Assembly: GCA_951640195.1 (NCBI GenBank)
Contig: OX621172.1
Span: 1,364,001-1,428,000 of the forward strand
DNA length: 64,000 bases
Direction: 5' to 3'
From: Porpolomopsis calyptriformis
Lineage: Eukaryota; Basidiomycota; Agaricomycetes; Agaricales; Hygrophoraceae
Position numbers and translations under genes: made by a program. The notes under the pieces are model-generated. The model saw only the letters and a list, made by a program, of their open reading frames with translations. It made no database searches and was not told the origin of the DNA. Positions within the stretch are counted from its first letter, which is position 1, and the number at the start of each line of letters is the position of its first letter. Of this stretch, positions 1-9,315 are shown piece after piece.

Positions 1-8
1 TATTCTTA

Positions 9-296
9 GTGGAAGATTTGTCGTCGTTGACTAACGTCAACGTCAAGATCGAGGAGGAAGAAGTTCCTCCTAGTTTGTTATGGAGTCCCACCAACGATTG
101 GTTGGGTGAGGAAGCAAGAAAGATAGCAGTGGGTTTCGTTGAGGGGAAGGCTGCCGAGTTGCAGGCCTCCGGTGGTGACACTAATGGGGCAATCTACTGG
201 GGTAATAAGTTGGCCGCTTTAGATGGTCAAGTAGTTTCTAGTTTCATAGAGTTTTTGAGAGATAGTATGGTGCAGGAGATTGCCAAGACGGACTAG
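9..296 (+). CDS. Hypothetical protein, unrecognised
   Basis: This is an open frame of 95 codons ending TAG at 294-296. I do not recognise the family. The product is acidic near its start (IEEEEVPP) and has a W-S-P-T-N-D-W segment, with no transmembrane run, zinc motif or obvious catalytic motif. It is followed by a purine-rich stretch that ends in a likely element boundary at 461, so it may be the 3' end of a gene carried by an element whose body lies left of the window. The true start may also lie outside the window. It could equally be a chance frame inside repeat DNA. Confidence 0.3.
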   Translation: MEDLSSLTNVNVKIEEEEVPPSLLWSPTNDWLGEEARKIAVGFVEGKAAELQASGGDTNGAIYWGNKLAALDGQVVSSFIEFLRDSMVQEIAKTD

Positions 297-461
297 TTTA
301 GGTTTTTATATTAGTCGGACTTGGACTCCTCCTTTTGTACAAGTAGTTTCTGCTGCCAATAAAGACAGCCCCCCCTTCCAAAGAGAACAGGCATAGAAAA
401 GAAAGGAAAAGAACGAAGAAAAGAGAGGAATTTTAAGAGAGTGAACGCCAATTTCATGACA
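297..461. repeat. Purine-rich end of an element inserted at GCTAT
   Basis: This segment has a G/A-rich run at about 393-440 and ends TTTCATGACA at 461. It is followed by ATAGC (462-466), the reverse of GCTAT. On the minus strand it begins TGTCATGAA, as does the short LTR at 4503-4705, which sits at the same GCTAT position of a related element. It is either the end of an LTR element inserted there or native sequence of the surrounding repeat. No other gene is visible. Confidence 0.35.
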
Positions 462-731
462 ATAGCATATAAAGGGATCTTTGTTTTCACAGATATATTT
501 ACTTGTAGATATGTTTGTATCATAGAGAAGGAAGATAGATTCCATCATCCCACATCCAGTCCTTCATGTTTGAGCCTCTTCTATCGCCTCTAGCACTCTA
601 GAGAGTGCTCCGATTTTCCGATTTCTTCTATTTCTTTGATTTTCACGATTTCTTTGATAGCTCCTTTCTATTGTGCCTCCCATTATCTCTTGGGGCAGAT
701 CCCAGAGCTCAGACGGCTCCACATTGCATCA
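462..731 (-). repeat. TGATGC-type LTR-like element, copy 1 (partial)
   Basis: Read on the minus strand from 731, this begins TGATGCAATGTGGAG and matches the first ~270 bp of the copies at 4233-5803 and 34356-34918. It includes the shared 'gagcactctctagagtgc' palindrome. It interrupts the protease of element G directly after the LLDTGSVITVIW reading. The right half, ending GGGGTCATATCA in the other copies, is missing here. Confidence 0.7.
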
Positions 732-2690
732 CCAGATGACGGTTATCACACTTCCAGTGTCAAGGAGTGCTTCCTCTTTCTGTCTTCTGTCTAGGAGGAC
801 GTCGATTACCTGGATGGCAGAGGCATCATCAGCTACAATAGTGTCTTCATCAGGTGAGTTTGGCATGGTGTAGAAGCTAGAAACAGGGTCGTCTGAGTTG
901 TCTGATAGGTTGACAGGGATACATTTGCTGGTGGTGTGATCTTTGATCCTTTTCTAGACATCCAAATGTGATGCCAGGAGGTGTCTGACCATGGTGGTGA
1001 CAATGGCTCCAAGGACATTATTGTATAGTTGGTCCGTCAGGACTGGATCTTTGGCAGGGGAGTGGAACCGGAATTGGGGTTCTTTGGGTTGTGGGGTTGG
1101 GACGGACTTGATCAGGTTGTGTATGTTAGAAGGCGGGATTTCAACAATGGGTTTTGATGTTGGTCTGGTTTTGGGAGGAGGGGGTTTCTAGTTCTTGTTC
1201 CGTTCCGCCTTCTTGGCAATCTCATTTCCAAGCATAGTATGGAGGACCGTGAGTGTGTTGTCATCTTTGGATGAAGACAGGATATCTTCCGGGAAGAAGT
1301 GCAGTGGGGAAGTGGGTGTATCATATGTAGAATGTGGATCCGAGGAGGGAATCATCTCAATGATGGCAGCAGTGATGACAGGGGCTGGTGAGGTGAGGTT
1401 TCCGGGATTGGCACTGTGCCAATTGTTGAATTTCTCTGAGAGAGTGTTGCTAGTGATGTCCCAAGGGAGGTAGTTGCCGTTTGGGAGAACCATTTGTCTT
1501 TGATCATTCTGGATGCACTTCCCAGCTCTTATAAACTCCTCAGCCATAACACATGTCCAGATGCAACAATTTGGAGATCCACAAAAGATACACAGGTTAG
1601 TCTGCTGTCGGGGGTGGGTTTCCATCAGAGTTGGGTAATTCTGGGGTCAATCAGTTTGGTTTTTCATCATGGTGGTCATGAGGTTTGCCATGGTGATGGT
1701 ATCACTTGATTCTGTTTTAGGGGTTGTGCGGGATGTGGTAGGGGTGATGGGTGGCAGTGAAGTGATTGGGGAAGTGGAATAAAGGAGGAACTGGGCAGCA
1801 TTGTTGATGTCTTTCATGGGATATGGCTCGTCGGGGTGATGATTCGGCATGGTGATGGATAGTCTGTGTTCGATCTGGTGCAGGGTAGATATTCCGAAGC
1901 CTTGGGCAAATAGTCTGTCGATGGTCCATTGATCAATCTGGTTGGTCCGTAACAGGTGGGATGAGATCCAGGTGAACTCTCGGAAGTACTCTCCTAGATC
2001 GCCTCAGGTGTACACCCCTTTAGAAGCAGTTTCCTGAGTAAATTGTTCAAGGTCTGCAACGTTGTGCAGGGTGTCATTGGTGTTGGAACTGGGGTAGGGT
2101 GTTTGGATGTCGTCTCTGAAAGAGTTCCATGTCCAGGGGTTGGCTGCTCCGGGGCGGAGCATTTCCCAAAGGAGAGCAACATTGTTGTCTAGGAAATACA
2201 GAGTATGGGTGATCCGTTCTTCATTAGTAGGGTTCATCCCGAGGGTCATGTATATCATGTCGATATCAGAAAAGTATTGGTTAAGGTGTGTGGGGTTTCC
2301 GTTGAAGACGGGGGCACTGGAGGAGTGTTGGAAAGGTATTCAAGCCGGATTGGCCATGACGGGGAAAGATGTTGAGGGAGTGGAAATAGGTGCGGTGTTG
2401 GGGAGTGTGGTGCAGGGTGTTTTACTTGCAGGTGGAAGGTCTATGTTTCCTTCTGAAGGGGTGTTGAGAAGGGAAGCTGAGGTTGAGGGGTTGATAAGAG
2501 CTTCAATAATGAGCTCATCTGAGGAGTCAGAGGTGGGAGTAGATGTTGGTAGGATGGGTAAGGATTGTGAGGAGCAGTTGAGGCATGCAGAGCGGCGGAG
2601 TGGTAGAATACTGAAAAGCGGACGTGTTAGAACCCCTTGCGGTGGGCTCCAATTATGTAGAAGGTGTGAGGGATCTTGAGGAAGATTCCT
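732..2690 (-). pseudogene. gag: Gag and aspartic protease of element G, broken by stops
   Basis: Reading leftwards from about 2690, a low-complexity N-terminus is followed by a gag segment (VFNGNPTHLNQYFSDID, then an 'NNVALLWEML...NPWTWNSF' capsid-like helix region). A cysteine block CIFCGSPNCCIWTC sits near 1580-1540, then AEEFIRAGKCIQN, a signature I know from mushroom Ty3 gag proteins. The knuckle lacks the usual His. The protease starts near 880 with DTGS in LLDTGSVITVI and is truncated at 732. Several in-frame stops interrupt the reading (for example after KGVYT), so no functional product is expected. Gag would form the particle and the protease would process the polyprotein. Confidence 0.75.
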
Positions 2691-2717
2691 CTTGTTTGTC
2701 CAAGGGGTATCAGAACA

Positions 2718-3199
2718 TGTAGGAACTAATTCAGTAATCAGATGATGATAGACAGGGGTTTCAAGCTTATGAAGGCTTGATATATTGTGTAGGAAGGGAA
2801 AGTATGTATTGGGGAAGGTGTGTCTGTCTTATTTAGTGATTATCTACTTGATATATATAGAGGAGGTGAATAAAGGAACTTTCTTTGTAGGTATGTGTAC
2901 AAAGGATAGTTCCTTTGTGAGAGTATGTGAGTGGGAATTAGGTAGATAGATGAAAGGAAGATAGGATAAGGTAGATAAGATAAGGAAAACAAAGAAAAGA
3001 GACTTTCCAATTGGTTGGAGGTGTTTCCAAAGGTGTTTGTGTTTTCGGAAGTCTTCCAGTTAGAGGTGGACATTTTTGGAACATTTATTGGAAAGTCAGA
3101 AGGGTCGGGTCTTTGGAATATGTGTATATGGATTTGGTGAGGTTGAGCTTGTGTGTGATGGAAAGGTTTTCCGTTCATAGGGAGTATGGATCTCCTACA
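2718..3199 (-). repeat. 5' LTR of element G
   Basis: This 482-bp LTR reads TGTAGGAG...TTCCTACA on the minus strand. The right edge abuts element E sequence at 3200, and bases 3200-3204 (ATGTG) would be the target duplicate. It contains CTTATC-type motifs (2955-2998) and a TATATATA run near 2856. The partner LTR is not in the window. Confidence 0.7.
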
Positions 3200-3204
3200 A
3201 TGTG

Positions 3205-4232
3205 ATGTTGAAGGTTGAATAGTAGTGCCAGAGGAAGTATCTCTGTGCACAGACATTGTACAACTGTCCCACGCCTACCCCCACACTGGTTATCCTGGTA
3301 TTGAGAAGATAAAGGAACTTGTTCTTCATAACTTTACTTGGGAAGGTGCCCCCACAAGATATCACTAATTACATTCGATCCTACCCAGCCTGTTAGCAAA
3401 ACAAGAACTTCCCCTCAAAGCTGTCAGGATTACTCCAACCTATACCCCCTTCCATGGAACCATGGAAAGAGATCACTGTCGATCTTATTGTCAAACTCCC
3501 CAAGTCACTAGGCTATAATGCTGTAATAGTTATTGTTGATCGCTTCACTAAACAAGCCCATTTCATTCCAACAACTTCCAATCTCTCATCAGAAGGTGCT
3601 GCAAAACTCTTTTGGAATCACGTCTGGAAACATCATGGATGGCCCCAAAAGGTTATATCCAATCGTGGAGTGCAATTTGCATCAAAATTCACAGAAGCTC
3701 TCAATGAGTCCTTAGGAATCATCTCCAGTCTCTCCACTGCATACCATCCCTAAACATATAGCCAAATGGAATGTACCAATCAAGAACTTGAAGTCTATCT
3801 ACATTTCTATACTAACTTCATGCAGGACGACTGGTCAGAATGGCTTACTTCTGTGGAATTTGCCTACAACAACCAACAACACTCTGCCACTTCACAATCA
3901 CCCTTCTATATGGAATACGGATGTCATCCCCACCTCCCGACAATCATTCTGGATCAAAGTAATGTACTAGCAGCCAACACCTTTCACAAACACCTCACAC
4001 ATGCACAGCAAAATGCTGAACAATCCTTATCAAAGACAACAGAATTGATGAAGAAATATGCCAATCGCAAATGAAAACTCTCACCCTCTTACAAGGAAGG
4101 AGACTTAGTCTGGTTGGACACTAAAAATATCAAGATGACACGACCCTTGAAGAAGCTTGACAATTGGCAGACTGGACCATTCAAGGTTCTGAAAAAGATA
4201 TTAGACCTTGCTTATCTGATCAACATCCCCAG
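3205..4232 (+). pseudogene. Integrase of element E (zinc finger and catalytic core), mutated
   Basis: This aligns by eye to 59845-60865 of element D. It has remnants of the H2C2 zinc finger (SHAYPHTGYPG...), then the DDE core: D in TVDLIV (~3480), the second site, and E in NQELEVYL. The second catalytic Asp is replaced: D reads ISDRG and E reads ISNRG, with codon AAT at 3661-3663 (G to A). Stops include TAA after STAYHP and TGA after ANRK. The frame continues through the GDLVWLDTKNIK domain to NIP at 4232, where the inserted element begins. Integrase would join the cDNA to host DNA. This copy cannot encode a functional enzyme. Confidence 0.85.
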
Positions 4233-4502
4233 TGATGCAATGTGGAGCTGTCTGAGCTCTGGAATCTGCCCCAAGAGATGATGGGAGGCACAATAGAAAG
4301 GAGCTATCAAAGAAATTGTGAAAATCGAAGAAATAGAAGAAATCAGAAAATCGGAGCACTCTCTAGAGTGCTAGAGGTGGTCGAAGAGGCTCAAACATGA
4401 AGGACTAGACGTGGGACGATGGGATCTATCTTCCTTCTCTATGATACAAACATATCTACAAGTAAATATATCTGTGAAAACAAAGATCCCTTTATATGCT
4501 AT

Positions 4503-4705
4503 TGTCATGAATCTGAAATTCGAGACATGAGATCGAGTGCACTGAGGCCATCTCTCATGAACATCGAGCAGATTCTAGCCAGTCACGTGTAATTTGGTAT
4601 ATATACTGGGAACAACCGAACTGGGTAAGTCCAGTTCTATGACGTTTTAGTCAAGTGGTCTTGACTGTTATCAAGATGCGCATGTTCCCAGTGCAATTCT
4701 TAACA
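4503..4705 (+). repeat. Small solo LTR, TSD GCTAT
   Basis: This 203-bp segment begins TGTCATGAAT, ends TTCTTAACA, and is flanked by GCTAT (4498-4502 and 4706-4710). It is absent from the related copy at 34356-34918, which reads GCTATATAG through the site. It contains a TATATATA promoter-like run near 4597-4604. The TG...CA ends and 5-bp duplication fit a solo LTR. A deletion between two native GCTAT repeats in the other copy is the alternative. Confidence 0.55.
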
Positions 4706-4901
4706 GCTATATAGTAAAGGGATGAGACTTCTGAATGAAGCCACCAGTGAAAGGGTCAATGGAAACAATGAAGATCTACACAATGGACATCTGGCTATCA
4801 GATGCATCCTTTGATATGAGCTGTGATCGCGAATCGAAGGATCAGAGAATTCGAAGAAATTCATAGAAATCCAAAGCATTCAGAGATAATTCACTGGATG
4901 G

Positions 4902-5509
4902 TGATATGACCCCTCTGTCCCCTGAGCACCGTATATTCAACTATACGAATACTAGATGCCTATCAAGTCCTTTGAATATGAACTCGAACCCTTCGAATGC
5001 TCCCGATAGCTCCCGAATATCCTGAACGACTTCGAGAATCATTGAATGCTCCGAACGCGATTGAAGCTTTCCAAACGTGAATGAAAGTTTGTATATCAAA
5101 GGGAAGACACTATTCAAAGGCATCGGTTCTCTTCTATTTCTCCCTTTTCATTCGATTCCTTCATTCCCATTTACTACTTTTCCCTTAGAGCATTAGAGAG
5201 GCTCCCCTTTTATCATATACACTCAAAGGGATCCTTGTACTAGAAGATATATATACTGTATGTTGTAGCTAGTGATCTAACAAGTTAGATATTTGCTTCT
5301 CTCTCGCCCTCGAGTCTAGATCTTCTAAGACTTCCTCTCGATTTCCTCTTTCGACTTTCCGATCCTTCTGATTCCCCGATCGATCTCGTTCGCGAATGAT
5401 CGAAGACTTCCTTTCCATGATCATCGATCATAGACTGTGTCGAGACTCTTTATAGTCATCCTCGCACCTTGTTCTGTGTTCAGTTCTCATACACAAAGCA
5501 GACGTATCA
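4902..5509 (+). repeat. TGATAT-type LTR-like element, nested copy
   Basis: This 608-bp element begins TGATATGACCCCTC and ends GACGTATCA, and is almost the same as 26535-27143. Left flank ATGG (4898-4901) and right flank ACGG (5510-5513) form a 4-bp duplication with one C/T difference. The empty site is visible in the copy at 34356-34918. It contains a TATATATA run near 5251 and has no gene. Confidence 0.7.
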
Positions 5510-5513
5510 ACGG

Positions 5514-5687
5514 TGATACAACCTATTGGTCCTTTGGACTCCGATTCATGATTTGTATGTGTTGATGTTGATAGTGACTAGTTACAGTAGATGTGACATG
5601 TAACAGAGAAGAAGTCTTTGTATGCAACCACTACATTCCCTCTGCACTTGCACTTCTGGAGGGCTCAGGCCTAGCCCAGTCGTATCA
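5514..5687 (+). repeat. Third TGAT...ATCA element, TSD ACGG
   Basis: This 174-bp segment begins TGATACAACC and ends GTCGTATCA, with exact ACGG duplicates at 5510-5513 and 5688-5691. The terminal bases TGATAC/GTATCA are inverted repeats. It sits directly beside the 608-bp element, so it used that element's target duplicate as its own target. It is noncoding. Confidence 0.6.
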
Positions 5688-5807
5688 ACGGGAAGCTAAA
5701 TCGCATAGTCAGGGACATCATAGCAGTGTAGTAGATGTCTGGGGGAACACGTAGATATATGACACATGTACTCCAGAGCTCAGGGGACCAAGGGGTCATA
5801 TCACTAG

Positions 5808-6108
5808 AACATGGAGACTGCAGCCAGTCTTTCACATATCACTCCTGAGACCCAATATCAAAAATAAATCACTCCACCCTAATGTCATCAACACATCATG
5901 GCCTCCTCCTGATCTAATTGAAAATGAAGAAAAATACAAGGTCGAATCCATATTACAACATTCCAGAGCTAAACGATGACAAAAATACTTAGTCAAATGG
6001 AAAGGCTATCTGATCAAAGAAGCCACTTGGGAAGATCGATCAAACATTTTACGACACACTAAGGAAATTGTGAAGACATACAAAGACTCAATTCAAATAG
6101 TGACTTGA
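5808..6108 (+). pseudogene. Integrase C-terminus and chromodomain of element E
   Basis: The frame resumes with TWRLQPVFHISLLRPN and runs into a chromodomain (YKVESILQHSRAKR, then KYLVKWKGYLIKEATWED), as in element D at 60860-61166. One stop (TGA for an Arg codon, after RAKR) lies inside the chromodomain. The chromodomain of such elements binds modified histone tails and steers integration. The stop TGA is at 6106-6108. It is separated from the rest of the integrase only by the 4233-5803 insertion. Confidence 0.85.
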
Positions 6109-6222
6109 CTCTATACATTCATTTGTCGTCATCATATTGTCTGCTAAGAACTGACCTCTATTTTTAGAATCACTCCTTATAAACTGCGAAACATCTCCAC
6201 TTTCCTTCACGACAATTTTATC

Positions 6223-6969
6223 ATGCCCACCACATGATCCCCTTCTACGTGATCCCCTTCCCCTCAGGTTGCTATCTGACATGCTGGATGGATCTCTCCA
6301 TCCCACCTCTGATCCCCTACCCCAGGTCCCTCCACTATCACCTCCTCTGTCTGACAACTGCACTGATATGCTTGTGCTCACGCAGAAGACTTCTTTGAAG
6401 GAACACGAACCCCTCCTCCTGAAGATCCCGCTGTTACCATCTCTCACCTCACAGTCCACAGCAATAGTGTCAGCTAGTAGAACCGAGAGCTTTGTTAGGA
6501 GTGTGACACCTTACAAGCTGAAAACAAGTCACTGCGGAACAGTATTCAGTTTTGGAAGGATCATTGGGATAACAGTGAGCTCAAGCTTTGGGAGCTCCAA
6601 TGCAAAAAGAAGTGAACATGGGTAGATTGTAGTAATATCACCACTCGCGCCCACATCATCAAGTTTTTGGGAGACTGTCAGCAAGCCAAAAGGCTCACAA
6701 GAAGAGACATCAGGTTGACTTGGGAGGATCTTGCAATAAGAGAGATGTTAATTGAGTATGGGAAATTGGTTGAACACCCTATTAACCTCGATTTGGAGTA
6801 CCTGGACAACAACAATGATATCACGACAGTTAGAGCCCCCTCCCCAGTCAAAGCAATCCCAGAAGCCAATCCTATTGCTCCCCTCTCAGTGGCTATTGAG
6901 GCCCCCACCACTGAGGAAACCTAGACCCAGGCCTCAGAGAACTAAACAACTAACACCACTCAAGTTTGA
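6223..6969 (+). pseudogene. Accessory ORF3 of element E (coiled-coil protein, after pol)
   Basis: This frame, 249 codons long including stops, lies between the chromodomain and the 3' LTR. It starts MPTT, runs through a Pro/Ser/Thr-rich region and a block HLTVHSNSVS, then a likely coiled coil (CDTLQAENKSLRNSIQFWKD). After that come WELQ...TWVDC and a C-terminal IEYGKLVEHPINLDLEYLD acidic tail. Element D (61282-62013) and a fragment at 37013-37600 share it without net frameshift despite many stops. I do not recognise a family. Its position matches where env sits in retroviruses, but I see no signal peptide or membrane segment. Confidence 0.65.
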
Positions 6970-7004
6970 AATTTGGGACAAATTTCCTTTGAAGCTGAGG
7001 TATA

Positions 7005-7380
7005 TGTCACAGTTATAAATTTCTTCTTTTCTTTATCTTATCTCCATGTAAAACCCTTATCGTATCTTAGGATTCCCCACAACTTCTCTTTGGGATTCCC
7101 CATTACTGTAACCATATGTGGACTTACTTCATTTCTATCTTCATTTCACCCCCTTATGATTTGTCATCAATCATGATGACTCACTCTTATCTTTGACACA
7201 TGTTATGTTGCACTGACTCACACCGATAAGTAGTCAGTATATAAAGAGTACCTCTTGTATGTATCAGACCTTAAGTCTGATTCCTCATTAGCTACTCATA
7301 ACAAGGACTTAGAACCATACCTTATCTCTTGGGACAGAACACCCAAAGTAAAACGCATTCTGAATAACCAGTTTATAACA
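7005..7380 (+). repeat. 3' LTR of element E
   Basis: It begins TGTCACAGTTATAAAT and ends GGTTTATAACA. It aligns with the D LTRs (54592-54991 and 62055-62455), including the repeated 'ggattcccca' blocks, CTTATC motifs (7030-7075), TATATAAAGAG (~7238) and the AAGTCTGATTC self-priming segment. Element F sequence begins at 7381, so GTCCT (7381-7385) would be the target duplicate. Confidence 0.85.
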
Positions 7381-8995
7381 GTCCTCCAGGAGCCTCTAAC
7401 TAAATATCAATATTATTCTCAATAGGTCCACCTTGGTTTTCAGATCTATCAGTATTCTGTACAGGGATTGGGGTTTCCAATCGTGTTAGAGTAAAGTTGT
7501 GGCAAGTTGTGAAGGATTCATCCACAAAATTTCCAGAGGCTCTGCTATCAACTAGAGCAGTGGCCGGAACATGTCAACTAGTGTCGGTAGCTTCAATCCA
7601 AATGTCCAAAATGAGTGTAAGATTACCTTCTTCAAGAGTACCAAGAATTCAAAATAGATTGCATGGGGTGGTGATACATTCTTGAGTAGATACATCTGTA
7701 ACAGCAGGTAAAATGTTTGGACTCTTTAAAAACCCTGTTCCTTTAGTTCCTTGATGAGCTGAGCTTTCCTCTCCTTTGGCCAGTGATCAATCCCACAGTT
7801 ATCCACTACTCAGATAGTTTCTTTTATAGTAGTTGGGGAAACCACCTCATTGACTCATTCTGTCTCAATGTTTTATATGTTTCATCCTTGTCCTTGTCCT
7901 GCATATAGTCTTCCTTGTTTTCTGGCAGGGGAACTACTTGATGGGTGCACCGATGGAGAAGAGGTGAAAGGGGAATTGGGACACTTGTTCACCCAATGAC
8001 CTGGTTCTCTGCAGTGATAGCAGTTGCCTTGCAGAGCTCACAATATTGATGATGAGGAAGTTGTATCCTGTTTGATAGGAGCAGAGGAGGGGGTTTGAGT
8101 TGCTGGTTAAGCCACAGTCTCCCTGGGAGTGTAGTAGTTACTCCTGGGAGTAGCACAATGCTCAAGTGCAAGTTTGAGACATTGTCAATCAAAGATAGAA
8201 GCTTTTCTCTTCCATGCAGCAAGGGTGGTGGGGATGGGATTAAGGGCAAAGATTTTTTCAAGGATCCCTGGGTTAAGGCTATTTCAGTAGAAAACTTTAA
8301 GCACGTCATTATTAAATCTGGTTTCATCTGCGAGAGCTCCAAATCATATATTATAATTGTCCATAGTGGAAGATCCTTGAGTTACCTTTTGAATTTTGAC
8401 CTGTGCTATTACTTTTGCATCAACATCTCTAAAGCTGTCCTTGAGTTCCTCTATGAAATCTTCATAGTTGGCTCTGACCCATTGGGTACAATTGAATTCT
8501 TGAGTCTGCTGTCAGGCCTATGATTGGGTAACACCAATCTTCATGAATGACAAGACATAGGTGATTTTCTGTCTGTCAGACTATTGGCTGTTATCAAGGA
8601 CTAGATGACAAGCCTGGATGAAGCTCAGGCATTTGGCTGCAGACCTGTCATATTCATCGGGTTTTGCAATCTTGATGGGGGGAAGAGCAGGTTGTTGAGG
8701 CAAGGGAGGTTGTTGAGGAGGCTGGGGGGGTTGAGGAGGTTGAGGCTGCTGTTGTTGTTGTTAGAGCTGAGTGATTAGCTAGGTTTGTTGAGCAATGGTC
8801 TGCTCAAGTTGATGAACAGTAGCCATTAAGGTTGTGATGTCAATAGTAGGGGGGTTAGTGGGGGCATTGGTGGATATTCCTAACATGTTGGCAGATGTTG
8901 AGGGTAATGGAGCTGTTTGGGGAGTTACAGAAGAAAGTTGGGAGTAAAGGGAACAATATTGTCCTGGTGGAGTTGCAGCTCATTGATGGATTGGT
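7381..8995 (-). pseudogene. gag: Gag-protease fragment of Ty3 element F (D family)
   Basis: This is homologous on the minus strand to 55320-57980 of element D. From right to left it has a Gln/Pro-rich gag N-terminus (to ~8640), the capsid part (IKIAKPDEYD near 8660, ETRFNNDVLKVFY near 8320), a zinc knuckle CYHCREPGHWVNKC (~8040-7990) and a protease (DSRASGNFVDE near 7550, where D has DSGASGNF). The active-site Gly of DSG reads Arg here (G to A). Unlike D it lacks the ~1-kb insertion in gag, which fixes that insertion's borders. Multiple stops are present. The rest of F was separated by E at 7380. Confidence 0.75.
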
Positions 8996-8999
8996 TGGT

Positions 9000-9152
9000 T
9001 CTATTGGAACCAAACTTCATCTCAAGAAGACCAAGATTCAAGACACTAGTACTGTGATATTAATCAAGGGTACTAGGATCTACAAGAGTGTTTCTGTGCT
9101 TGTAGGGTATTGCCCACAATGCAATACAGGATACTATGCAGATCATCTATGA
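9000..9152 (+). pseudogene. Fragment of KDZ-transposase-associated cysteine-cluster domain
   Basis: The frame ends ...TVILIKGTRIYKSVSV, then LVGYCPQCNTGYYADHL and stop. The CPxCxTxYYADH ending after an 'IKxTxIYxxVxVLxG' strand resembles the CxC5/CxC6 cysteine clusters of KDZ (Kyakuja-Dileera-Zisupton) transposons common in mushrooms. Only the C-terminal ~45 residues of this domain are seen. The upstream part of the same frame is antisense to element F gag and is not meaningful. The assignment rests on remembered motif shape. Confidence 0.45.
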
Positions 9153-9154
9153 AT

Positions 9155-9315
9155 TGTTATCTCAACAATTACAATTACAATCTAGACTTGGTAGAATATA
9201 AGTAGTATAAGATTACTTGTATTCTCTCTAGATTTGATCTTTAATATAAACACCCCAAGTTTATATGCTGAAGCCTTTGTGTGTCTTCATCTTAGTAGAT
9301 CTAAGCACTACTGCA
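9155..9315 (+). repeat. Possible short solo LTR
   Basis: This segment begins TGTTATCTCAACAATTAC and ends AAGCACTACTGCA, with TG...CA ends and a TATA-like 'aatataagtag' run. The style fits a small copia-type LTR. The flanks (tgaat / ttgta) do not form a target duplication, so the borders are tentative. Confidence 0.4.

Larger units (their letters stand above)
732..3199 (-). mobile_element. Ty3/gypsy element G (5' LTR, gag, protease; 3' part lost)
   Basis: This is a minus-strand LTR retrotransposon inserted into element E. Its 5' LTR (2718-3199) begins TGTAGGAG and ends TTCCTACA, a matching inverted end pair. Gag and protease follow, and then the copy is cut by the TGATGC-type repeat at 731. 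No RT, RNase H or integrase is present. Its gag differs from the A-D families, so it is a separate lineage. Unlike A-D, I found no LTR segment complementary to the bases next to the LTR, so it probably uses a different primer. Confidence 0.75.
4233..5803 (+). mobile_element. TGATGC-type LTR-like element, copy 2, with three nested insertions
   Basis: It begins TGATGCAATG and ends GGGGTCATATCA. It is flanked by CCAG (4229-4232) and CTAG (5804-5807), a 4-bp duplication with one change. The undisturbed target is readable in element D at about 60865 (ATCCCCAGAACATGG). Compared with the 563-bp copy at 34356-34918 it contains extra segments at 4503-4705, 4902-5509 and 5514-5687. It carries no coding potential. 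It is likely a solo LTR or a short non-autonomous LTR element. Confidence 0.75.
3200..7380 (+). mobile_element. Ty3/gypsy chromodomain element E, 3' portion
   Basis: This is a plus-strand relative of element D (54592-62455). It keeps the integrase, chromodomain, a downstream coiled-coil ORF and the 3' LTR (7005-7380). Its upstream part was separated by insertion of G at 3199/3200 and lies left of the window. A second nest of elements (4233-5803) splits the integrase C-terminus. E itself landed in element F, because F homology starts immediately at 7381. Confidence 0.85.

Noticed and set aside
2107..2679. 190-codon plus-strand frame as a gene
   Set aside because: It is antisense to the gag of element G, whose motifs read clearly on the minus strand; no recognisable domain.
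2704..2717. GGTATCAGAAC as an initiator-tRNA-Met primer site
   Set aside because: It lies on the wrong strand for element G, whose gag and LTR read on the minus strand. It is its complement that follows the LTR.
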